A stretch of 28,442 nt of DNA, taken from contig ATSW01101942.1 of assembly GCA_000444245.1 (NCBI GenBank), forward strand, positions 1 through 28,442. The letters are read 5' to 3'. Below, in pieces: positions 20,005 through 28,442 of this stretch (its first letter is position 1; every line of letters begins with the position of its first letter). Position numbers and translations under genes: made by a program. The notes under the pieces were generated by a model. The model was not told the DNA's origin. It saw only the letters and a list, made by a program, of their open reading frames with translations, and searched no databases. The stretch comes from Botryllus schlosseri. Taxonomy: Eukaryota; Chordata; Ascidiacea; Stolidobranchia; Styelidae.

Positions 20005-23000
20005 TCAATCCCAATCATTGCCCTTCAAAGCGGCGCTTGCTTCCGGGTCGTCGGAAGTCAGCTTGGAGCCAACGCTCCAAACGTGGACAACGCCGTCCTT
20101 GTTACCAGTCGCGATATACTGGAACCGATGATTATTCACTTCTATGCAATTAATCCTGGACTTCTTGCCGTCAGACCTAAAATGCGTTAAGAGCAGAGTT
20201 GGACGGCTAGTTGATATCAAAACAGAGTCCATCCTCGTTAGCGCGAGAATGGCAAATATCTATACACCAAGCTTGGCTTGTTTCGCACGATCCAGTTCTG
20301 TAGCATTTTCAGGAAAATCAGAAATTGCATTAGAATTATAATGAGAGCATAGAAACATTTTACAAATTAGATCACCTGCATTCAGCTCTAATCTAATCTA
20401 ATCTAAGCTACAACTCACGTTTCTGAATTTGCCGAGTTAATCACATATTTCTCCCTTGCGTCATAAGCTGTAAGAACTCCCGACCCTCCAGCGGAAAATA
20501 TAGTCATTGCCTTCATCGGGGACCAACGAGCTGAATACAGGTATTGATCTGTCCCAGAGTACGGAGTAAATTCACGCAACGGAGAAGCGTGCAGCGCGTG
20601 GTAGAATCTAAACGCAACAAACAAGCTTGAAGAATGCAGCCATCGTTGATATTCGGGCGAGATCAAAGTCGTCGGCATCGCTACTCAAACATAAGTTGCA
20701 CCGTATATTTCTGATCGCTTACAAGTCAAAATTACTACAGCGAAAAGTAGAAATGAGAGCTCTGAAAAGTTCTCAAGCAAGCAGTAAATCAAATGCTATG
20801 TTGTTCATGTAGAGGTGTTCTAAATAATCATTTTTGGTACTCGCTGCAATTTTCTCTAGTACAAGTCACAGTTGCAATTTTAGACACATGTCAAAATTTC
20901 TACGAGTGGGAGTTGAATATGAAAGTTCTGAAAGTACTCAAAGTGCTGCATACGTTTAGCAGCCAATCAGAGGTGACAATATTTGAAATTGAAAGATGCA
21001 TGCATCATTGTCACTAACACAAAACGGCTAGTGGCAATGCAAACAGGTGCATATATTCCGATAACCGGACGAGGGACTATTCCAGAAGTAACGACAATTT
21101 CATTCGTATAAGCAACGCAAGCCTTTAAAAAAATTTGTTTTTCTTTACAAAACCGTAAAAAATAAGTCTTTTTTGAAAAATGGTTAAGTAGAAGTGGAAC
21201 TCACCGGCATCTCTGATCCGTGGAGCATGTCAGGAATACATTTCTGTGAAACGGTGACCAGTCTACGGAATACACTGGCCCCAGGTGTCCCTGTGAAATA
21301 CGGAAAACTTGTCAGTGCTATTTGCTTCTTCGGAGCAGTTTGTTTTACCACTTGGTATTTGTTACCGAAATAAACTTTGTGGGCACGAGAGATTATTGGC
21401 AAATCAACTGGTTTTGTTGAGTTCACAATAATCAAACCATCCAGTTTGTTATTTCCTCAAAACACCGAACTTTCCTTTGTCCCTATCACGGAAGGTCAGT
21501 AGCTATTCAATAATATAGTTTATCTACACATGCACTAGTAATTCGATAATAGAGAAATATACTGGAATGATCTTTGGGTAGGTTTATTTAACTTCTAAAT
21601 TTTCAACGCGTGATTTCTTGTCCCTGCATTTCATGATTTTGTGAAAGATATTAGATAACCCTTCTTCAAAAGAAAAGAAAATGTACGCTGTACAGTGTAC
21701 AAGTTACCGTAATCAGTCCAGCTGTATTCGCAATTACGAGAGAATGGTTCCTAATAACGCTCGACGTGGCTGGGATGCTTTAGTTTACGGGTGTGCAGTT
21801 TGCTATAAGGCACTGGCATCATTTCCGCACATGCCATTTCTGTGCCGCGACAAACCAAGACATATGAAGTTTAAAGAAATCCTGGCTCGAAAGTCCTCAT
21901 AACACAGGTCTTACTTTACCAATATTTCTTTTTGATTTCGTACCTTATATAAAAAAGTCACGGGATCATCTTCAGTACTTTGTTCGTTGACGTCGCATTT
22001 CACAATCGCACCGTTCTCGCATCCCGCTATGAGTGTCCTTTCGTTGCCCGTCGTAAACTCAATTCCGTCCTTGACCACGATGGCTACGGCGCAGCACGTG
22101 ATCCCTACCGAGCCTCCCCCTTTCGCGCCTGAACTGATTCGAGAGTTACGTCACGTCACAAGGTTCCAAGTCACAAGTCAATTTGACTTTTATAGTTTTG
22201 AGTCAAGTTGAGTCATTTTCAATTCACCACCAAGTCAAGTCCGAGTCCAAGTCAGGGAGCAGCGAGTCGAGTTCGAGTCATAGAGTTTATTGTTATTTAT
22301 CGAGATCAAGACGGCTTCAACTCACTTCTCTGAAACTCTTGGGTTAAATCGAAGGTCTCACATTCACAATACCGGTACCCTCCTTTTTCCTCACTCTTAA
22401 CGTGTTTATTCAAACAAATAAAATTGGCCTAATTGGGTTTCGCCATCTACTTTTCATTTTTTTTATCAGTACTGACACACTAGACTTGAATCAATTCATC
22501 TAATATGTCTCGATTGTCAGCCGAAAATATTCGGGTTTATTTCAATGTGAATATATTACGGTATTCATTGGTATATTAAAATTATGTACCTCCAAGAAGC
22601 TTTACATTTGATAGAAGGAAGGAGTAAGTTTAAAAAATATACTGTTGGTGTATGACATGTTGGTGATAGAACTCTTTACATAGAAATTGTGTCCAACAAA
22701 TAAGTATACCCGTACTTTAGGTCGAGTTTCAAGTTATACCAGATGTGAGATTGCAAGGCTGAATGAACTAAGTTCTATATAACCTCAAAAGTTCTCCCAT
22801 CTACCTTCTGATGCTGCCGGCTCGAATTTTGAAGGATTTCGCCAACTCCAATTCTTCTTTGTCTTGATTGCTCTTGCTTAGTTTTCGCTGCCATACAATT
22901 AGCTTCCCGTCGGTGCTGGCAGAAAGCAAGTTGAGATACCTGCAGAAGAACAAATAAGTAGCATCAGACCTATTCGGTAGTAAAAAACCTAAATCTCATC

Positions 23001-25271
23001 ACATGAAGGATGAATAAAGTATTTTTGGCATAGCACTGATATGTTTTAGAAATCTGAGTTATACAGCTAAAAAAATTTCAGGTTTCCGAGATTAGATTAG
23101 AATTAGAATTACATACAGCTACAGTTTTTTTGCAAATTACATTAGAATTGGAATTACTGAATTTGCCAACACTTGGAAATTGGTTTAGATTCTGCATTTG
23201 ATAGAAATAATACAAAAAAATCAAAATAAGTCTTGGCTCGTTTCGCACAATACAGTTCATCTGTAGCATTTTCAGGAAAATCAGTTAGATTAGAATTAAA
23301 ATTTGAGCAAAGAAGTATTTTACTATTTAGATTCCATGGATTAGAATACGAACACTACGCTCTAATTCGCGTAATTAGACATCATAGACTCTAGTTGTCT
23401 GCCAGGAATACAGTTGCAAGAATCTAGAATAAGTGTGATGTCACAAGATTAGAGAGTCAAGTATGGACCTACTTGCGTGATCGAGATTCCAACCAGCACA
23501 CTGACGTAGCAGGATCATCGTGGCTCTCTTTACTGTAGACAGCTTCATCTTTATTGATGTCCCAAATAATGACAGCCCCGGAGAATAAGCCAGCTGAAAC
23601 AGTCATAAAAATTGAAGATACCGTCTACTACCAACATATTATTTCAAGCATTCATAGATTTTGGTAAAATGTTTGTATCCATTTTGAAATAATCCCGAAT
23701 ATATTCAGCTTACAATCGTCAGGTGTAACCGTTAGATGTCAGCAACTAGTAGAGATTTCAGAGAACTTTGTGTATCAACAATCGCATCGCCAAATATGAT
23801 GTATCTGGTAAAAAAAAATTGAGGCAAATAGATGACTTGAGCTCAATGTACTATTTTTAGATACGTGCATAATCTGGATTATTCGAATTTTTGATGCCAG
23901 TGACATCATATTTGGTGATACAACTGTATACAACTTTTGAAATCTCTACTAGTTGCTGACGATTACTCCTGACGAGTGTCAGCCGAAAATATTAAGGTTT
24001 ATTTCAATATGGTAACGTCATATATGGTGATACGATTGTCGATATACAATGTTCTTTCCAATTCTCTACTAGTTGCTGACGGTTACACCCCGACGAGTGT
24101 CAGCTGCAAATATTCGGCTTTATTTCAATATGAATACACTATTCAACAATATGAATATTTTGTTCAATTGTATATTGAAGTTCTGTACCTCTAAGAGTCT
24201 CTTTAAAACTTCAAACAAACCTACCAGCTATAAGCGATGTATGTTGAGGATGAAATGATACAGTTTGGATGCTGCTCGCTACCTCCAGCTTATGATCGCA
24301 TTTATGAACGTTGACGTGAGACCGATCCACATTCCAGACGCATACATGTGATCTGGTGAAATGACGTGTTGATATACGACATTCTATAGGCAGGGTAATA
24401 ATAAAATGACCACATACTTAGCCTCTCCCCAAGCCATGTGTTTAACACTTCCGTAGGCAATCGCAATACTTCCTCCAGTGTTGTTCCACGACATACAAGT
24501 CACTTCCATCGCATTTTGATCTGGTGGAAGAATTTGATATTGATGGTTGTAACTGATGCACATTATCAGACGGTTGTTCTACCAACCAGAGTCAGAGATA
24601 AAAACAACTACCGCATAGATACATACAACTTGTTTGGCATATTATATAGAAAGGGTTGCAATACTGTTCTTTTTATATGATTTGTCTTTATTTTGAATTG
24701 TGATGTCTCATAAAACTGCATTGTAATTATTTATAGGATTTGTCCTTAGATGACATTTCTTGTCATCAGCTTCCCAAACAGGCCTCGAATGAGTATTAAG
24801 TAACAGACGAAAGTGGTGAAATTCAGTTTGGATTCGAATCAGCCAGCTACTTGATTTCGGCCAACCCTAGTTATATATGAGACCAGCCGGATTTCATTTT
24901 TACCCTCACCTTTTTTAGATTCTTTTTTCAAAGTAGCCTCTTGCAAACAGTAATCACAAGTGATTGATACATCGCTGGACTCGACATCATTTCCCCATCC
25001 CATCTCTTCAAATATATTTAGCGCAGCATTCTTTTTCAGTTGCCTAAAGCATGCCATTATTACTGCAGTGAATAAATAAACTTCAATTAATATTTCTCAC
25101 CTGGTAACCATCGGCTCAACCTCGGCCAGAAATTTCGATAGACTTGATTCGTCATACTTTGCGCTGCTTGATTTCATGGAAGCTTGCAGAAGCTTTGTGA
25201 GGTCGGTCGTTTGGCATTCGACGTCTTTTGGCGGTAATGTTTGGCTTTGAACTTCATAGGTGGGTATTTCA
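20005..25271 (-). CDS. DYNC2I2: Dynein-2 intermediate chain 2 (WDR34), ten phased exons; first exon unresolved
   Basis: DYNC2I2 (WDR34) is an intermediate chain of cytoplasmic dynein-2, the retrograde intraflagellar transport motor of cilia. Exons 5'-3' on the - strand: 25271-25101, 25043-24910, 24520-24418, 24352-24225, 23593-23473, 22939-22805, 22133-21944, 21290-21205, 20607-20419, 20176-20005 (stop TGA 20007-20005). All are GT-AG, the phases agree, and they give about 475 residues (human about 536). The N-terminal part has DVECQTTDL, like the light-chain-binding QT motifs of human WDR34, then SLSKFLAEVEPMVTRQLKKN, matching its conserved helix. A WD40 propeller follows with blade-end phrases HVCVWNV, AVIIWDI, KLIVWQR, AIVKCDV, VLTAYDA and VVHVWSV. 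GHLGPVYSVDWSPFHRNVFL and YLYSARWSPMKAMTIFSAGG are close to the human blades. The most upstream exon starts with one base of a codon, so at least one 5' coding exon is missing from this model. Confidence 0.92.
20267..20390. repeat. Dispersed direct repeat, copy 1, last intron of DYNC2I2
   Basis: CTTGGCTTGTTTCGCACGAT ... GTAGCATTTTCAGGAAAATC followed by TTAGAATTA-rich sequence matches 23232-23330 in the same orientation. A short (TAATC)n run ends it (about 20384-20403). The family is unknown to me, with no inverted ends. Confidence 0.6.
22159..22440 (+). mobile_element. GACTCGA-rich hAT-like element, truncated, DYNC2I2 intron
   Basis: The left end CAAGGTTCCAAGTCACAAGT is followed by GAGTCAAGTTGAGTCATTTT and many GAGTC words, with interior similarity to the 8033-8479 copy (CACTCTTAACGTGTTTATTC). 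The right end is missing. Its end lies 25 bp from the splice acceptor boundary of the DYNC2I2 exon at 22133, so the intron's branch-point region is squeezed between element and exon. Confidence 0.65.
22516..22602 (+). repeat. Foldback MITE, single arm, DYNC2I2 intron
   Basis: GTCAGCCGAAAATATTCGGG, then TTTATTTCAATGTGAATATA and ATGTACCTCCAAGAAGCTTT. Only the right-type arm is present. Confidence 0.7.
23232..23330. repeat. Dispersed direct repeat, copy 2, DYNC2I2 intron
   Basis: TCGTTTCGCACAATACAGTT ... CTGTAGCATTTTCAGGAAAA followed by TTAGATTAGAATTAAAATTT, matching 20267-20390 in direct orientation about 2.9 kb away. An unclassified interspersed repeat. Confidence 0.6.
23679..24204. repeat. 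Foldback MITE with duplicated right arm, DYNC2I2 intron
   Basis: The left arm (CCCGAATATATTCAGCTTAC, 23694 on) and first right arm (TGACGAGTGTCAGCCGAAAA, about 23968) are inverted partners. A second right-arm unit follows at about 24004-24204, repeating GTGATACGATTGTCGATATA, CTCTACTAGTTGCTGACG and GACGAGTGTCAGC, and ending TTCTGTACCTCTAAGAGTCT. It ends about 20 bp from the donor end (24225) of a DYNC2I2 exon. Confidence 0.75.
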
Positions 25272-25748
25272 CTGAAAGCATAGCGCACAATTGTAAGCAT
25301 ACAGACTTGAGTACCAACAAAAACTACCAATCTAGCTAGTCGTCGTTTGGTGTGAATCATGATACCCCAGAGTGGAATTGGTGGCAACGTTACGCAGAAC
25401 TTTCTGTTTAATTACTTAACTATTCTACGCAGCAAAGCTCTCATCACGCGAGATTTATTTCAAAAATTGAACCGAGATTCCATAGGATACTGGCATTCTG
25501 TTGTGTGATGTTCTTGCTGCCATTGCTAGCTCAGAGCGATTCCGACTAACAGTGGAATAGCCAGGGGTTTAGCTTAGTCTACCTTGCATTTTGATTCTGG
25601 TCATTCTATATGTCTGATTCTCCAGTAAATTTGCTGTACCGATGTTGGGGTTGTTGTGTTTCAGCTGCTTGCGGGTTTTAAAGGTCGTTGGTTCTAGTTC
25701 CAATTGCGAGTTTTGAAAAGTGACTAGATCTAGTTAGCAGTTAGTAGA

Positions 25749-25834
25749 GTGTCAGCCGAAAATATTTGGGTTCATTTCAATATGAATATACTATTCAATT
25801 GTATATTGAAGTTCTGTACCTCCAAGAAGCTCTT
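25749..25834 (+). repeat. Foldback MITE, single arm, upstream of DYNC2I2 exon
   Basis: GTGTCAGCCGAAAATATTTG, then TTCATTTCAATATGAATATA, ATTCAATTGTATATTGAAG and GTACCTCCAAGAAGCTCTT. This is the cleanest single-arm copy in the window. Whether it lies in an intron depends on the unresolved DYNC2I2 first exon. Confidence 0.75.
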
Positions 25835-26081
25835 AGCACATTTTGAAAATACAGTAGTTTGTACAAGTATATCAGGTATAGGTTCAAGGTACTGGTAATA
25901 ATATGTGATTCGCCATACGGATATTTTCAATATTCAGCTCATAAATTAAACCCACAATACATCTACTATAATTAGGGATAGAGAAATGTAACATGCGTAG
26001 TTGCGTACGTTATCGCTAGGCAACATGACGTACCGAAACCCGACCATGCATTACGCCAAGACACAGGCCGCTTTTTCTCAC

Positions 26082-26160
26082 CTAGTTTGCGAACTGCTCT
26101 CACGTTGCTTCCTGCTATGCTTCCAAGTCGATTTGATAGTAGCACCAGACTTGTAGTCAT
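26082..26160 (-). CDS. DYNC2I2: Candidate first coding exon of DYNC2I2 (uncertain)
   Basis: On the - strand an ATG at 26160 opens a frame starting MTTSLVLLSNRLGSIAGSNV and reaching a good-looking donor (CTAG|GTGAGA) at 26082. Position just upstream of DYNC2I2 and opposite SET favours it as the first exon. However this donor leaves phase 1, while the next phased exon (25271) needs phase 2, so a different donor further on (the frame stays open past 26000) or another small exon would be required. The peptide is basic, lacks acidic residues and looks like a targeting sequence, so it could also belong to an unrelated small gene or be chance. Confidence 0.3.
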
Positions 26161-26628
26161 CGGAAAACATTATACTCGTATAAGTCCAAGCTCGCCGACC
26201 TGCTGCTCGATTTCCAAAATACGTGCGCACACACTCACAGCGAATTCAAAATATTAAAATTATCCGTGTTACTTCGTGTAGGCGTGGTAGTTGAATGGAT
26301 TGATTGACGCGTTTTAAACCAACGACGGTAGCTTTTGTAATTATTCCAACCAATCCACGTTGCGTGAGGATATGGCCGTGTAGTAAATGAGAGATTGCTT
26401 CGCTCTGTCGAGTATCCGGCTAGTATAGTTTGTGTGAGCGGCTTTCCGATAAAAGCGAGCGTGTATATATCGCGCGTAAAAGGTCGGCTGTATCTTTATT
26501 TTCATTCATGCTGTCTTTCTATGCGCGAGTGTAAAGCGCGTGCGTCTCTCGTCTGTCTTGCACTGCGCTTTGTCAGTTTGTAGAGTTTGTAAACCGCGTT
26601 AGTCGAATTTTCACTGCCAACTCTCAAG
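26161..26628. promoter_or_regulatory. Putative divergent promoter of DYNC2I2 and SET
   Basis: This interval separates the SET start from the candidate DYNC2I2 first exon. It is visibly richer in CG than the neighbouring DNA (for example 26455-26475 and 26520-26550, with several GCGCG words), includes CCAAT at about 26350 and a TATATAT run at about 26463. The SET ATG context is ctcaagATGT, with A at -3. No repeats were found here, unlike the introns around it. The promoter role is inferred from position and composition. Confidence 0.55.
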
Positions 26629-28198
26629 ATGTCGGCCAAGGTACAAGCCAAGAAGCCGAAAATGGAAGGGGAAAACGGCAAAGAACCAGAGCTCGGTTCG
26701 GGTGAGGTTACGTTGTTCGTAACTGTACGATTTTAGCGGCAACGTGGTGTTCTTTTAGCCTCTTATTCGCGGTGCTATTTCCATTCATGAATATGCTCGT
26801 AATACCAAAGTTTTATGTAATTCAAATCTATTCACGTGCTACATATATCTCGAGACCTTATTAAATCACAACAGGGATGAACTACAATTATGCTAGCGCT
26901 GTAGTGTGCGATTGATTTGATTACGAACTGCACCGATGTAAGGTTGAAACCGATGGCGGCTATCACGTGTGGTCCTTGGTGATCTCTAGCGCCAACTTAT
27001 GAACGTAATTTTATCGTAGGCTTTTAAATTGAACATGTCTTCAATAACCACATTTCTCATGATTTAATAGCAATATTGTAGTTATTGCGTGTAACAACTA
27101 TTTACCATTTCTCAAGCTCATGTAGAAAGTAATATTTTGAAAATGTGATAAGTTTATCTCCTTGTATGATACCGTGGACCTAATTCTTGTACTGTTTCAC
27201 AGACAAAAAAGTCCAAGAGGCAATAGAAAAAATTGACGAAGTGCAAAATGAAGTAGACAGGTTAAACGAACAAGCCAGCGAAGAAATTTTGCAAGTCGAA
27301 AGGAAATATAATAAATTGAAGTAAGTATTGTATGACCGTACTGCTACCTTTCGTGAATTGATATTTCTACTCCCGACCACAAACTCGAAACTCAACTCCC
27401 TAGATAAGCAATAGCTAAAACGGGGAGTGATTATAACTTTTAACTCAAAGAATTGATTAAACAACCGACTCCTTAAATTCGAAATTAGCAACCTTAGAAA
27501 CGTGAATTTAAGTAGAGTCATTTTCAATTCACCACCGAGTCAAGTCCAAGTCAGCGATTTGAGGGTCGAGTCCAAGCCATAGCGATTCGACTGTAGTCTG
27601 ATGAGTCCAAGTCATTGTGTTGTTGACCGTTCAGTTTTCAGTTCAATCCACGTTTTTCAAGTCTGCTCGAGGGGTGTAGAATGGCTCGATTCGTAATATA
27701 GTAATCTTCCTCCGCTTTAACAGTTTCTGGCCCTATTTTCCAAGTATCAGGACTGATAAATGAAATGCCATAATGTTGTGACTTTACTATTCTTCGCAGT
27801 TACAATGAAATGTCTGTCTTGGCTGTCCTAGTCTGGAGTAATATGACTTGGTTCGAGTCGTGTACAAGTCGAGTCTAGACAAAAATTGACTCGGATCAAG
27901 TCGAGTCATTTCACGCACTTGAAAAAATGACTCTATTCGAGCCGAGTCACCAAAAAATTGCGACTTTAGTTATTAGAACCCTGTCTTAACATTCGTATTG
28001 TACCTTTGCAGATGGCCACATTATCAAAAGCGATCGGAGCTGATCGCGTCCATTCCTCAATTTTGGATCACAAGCTTCATCAATCATCCCCAGATCTCGG
28101 CCTTAATGAACGAAGAGGACGAGGAGGTTCTGCAGTACTTGACAAAGCTGGAAGTACAAGAGTGCAGCGAAGGAAAGACAGGCTACACAATTTCCTTC
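26629..28198 (+). CDS. SET: SET nuclear protein (TAF-I / I2PP2A), first three exons, 3' end outside the window
   Basis: SET is a NAP-family histone chaperone, a component of the INHAT complex and an inhibitor of PP2A, acting mainly in the nucleus. Exons: 26629-26701, 27203-27320, 28012-28198; all GT-AG with phases 1, 2, 0. Exon 1 encodes a short basic-acidic head, [20 protein letters not shown]. Exon 2 encodes the long dimerisation helix, [20 protein letters not shown] and [17 protein letters not shown], nearly identical to human SET. Exon 3 encodes [20 protein letters not shown] and [20 protein letters not shown], the start of the NAP earmuff domain, ending at a GTAAGA donor after ...GYTISF, exactly where human SET continues YFDEN. 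The rest of the earmuff and the acidic tail must lie to the right of the window. Confidence 0.95.
27505..27982. mobile_element. GACTCGA-rich hAT-like element, intron 2 of SET
   Basis: The left part has GTAGAGTCATTTTCAATTCA and CACCGAGTCAAGTCCAAGTC. The right part has GACTTGGTTCGAGTC, GTCGAGTCATTTCACGCACT and a terminal GACTTTAGTTATTAGAACCCTG (complement CAGGGTTCTAATAAC). Left and right subterminal parts correspond to the copies at 22159 and 15780, so this is the most complete copy in the window, about 480 bp and without a transposase frame. It ends 29 bp before SET exon 3. Confidence 0.7.
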
Positions 28199-28442
28199 GT
28201 AAGATTATTTTCGACTGACGTATTTACGCGTATACGAGCCGCCTGTAGATTACTAATTACAAGGGCTGGGATCAATGACCGAGTTCTCAAATTTGAATGG
28301 ATTATTAATTCCAATGTTTTAAGTCTAACAGTGAGAGACGGTATTTTCGGGTATTTAAATTATGCTTTGCTTGCCACACGGATATTTCTTTTACAAAAAT
28401 TGAAGTTTTAGTGCTATTTTCCACATTGGAACGCTGTAAACC
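28199..28442 (+). other. Start of SET intron 3
   Basis: Sequence after the exon 3 donor (GTAAGA). The frame remains open to 28411 but its residues stop resembling SET immediately after the donor, so it is intron read-through and not coding. No repeat is recognised before the window ends. Confidence 0.7.

Noticed and set aside
28012-28411. Long open frame through SET exon 3 as one coding block.
   Set aside because: SET similarity stops exactly at the GTAAGA donor after 28198; the remaining codons are intron read-through.
1-28442. Looked for CRISPR arrays, bacterial operons, LTR elements or other virus-derived genes.
   Set aside because: None seen: repeats here are dispersed or inverted DNA-transposon ends, not regularly spaced; all confident genes are intron-split animal genes; no long terminal repeats or capsid/envelope-like frames were recognised.

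Overview
The window is animal nuclear DNA: AT-rich, with small exons separated by GT–AG introns of about 50 bp to 2.2 kb, and many degenerate DNA transposons (mostly hAT-like), plus a tRNA-derived SINE and a LINE tail. The three host genes are all bilaterian-type. An invertebrate deuterostome such as a tunicate would fit the gene and repeat style, but the sequence alone does not fix the species. Runs of N between about 805 and 1206 mark assembly ambiguity.

Layout. Bases 1-2444 are upstream DNA with a 1.3-kb hAT element (705-1991) and a SINE (about 2041-2275) close to the first gene. A QSOX-type quiescin sulfhydryl oxidase runs on the + strand from 2445 to 16709. I could phase it through 15 exons into a 683-residue protein with signal peptide, two thioredoxin-like domains, Erv/ALR domain and C-terminal membrane anchor. 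Bases 16710-20004 separate two convergent genes and hold foldback MITEs, a possible 3'UTR with AATAAA, and a block of three hAT-like elements, one nested in another. On the - strand from 25271 down to 20005 is DYNC2I2 (WDR34), the dynein-2 intermediate chain; ten exons are phased and the first coding exon is uncertain. A roughly 470-bp divergent promoter region (about 26161-26628) precedes SET, a nucleosome-assembly-family histone chaperone and PP2A inhibitor. Its first three exons (26629-28198) lie in the window and the rest runs off the right edge.

The genes do not form a pathway: QSOX makes disulfides in the secretory route, DYNC2I2 works in retrograde intraflagellar transport, and SET acts on chromatin and phosphatase. 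Their arrangement is the interesting part. From general knowledge, DYNC2I2 and SET are also head-to-head neighbours in human 9q34.11, and QSOX2 lies further along the same arm, so this looks like old conserved microsynteny. The other main signal is repeat structure: several hAT families with recognisable ends and target duplications, a family dense in GACTCGA words, and a foldback MITE family, several of them stopping within 20-30 bp of exon boundaries. I saw no CRISPR array, rRNA, genuine tRNA, or virus-derived element.
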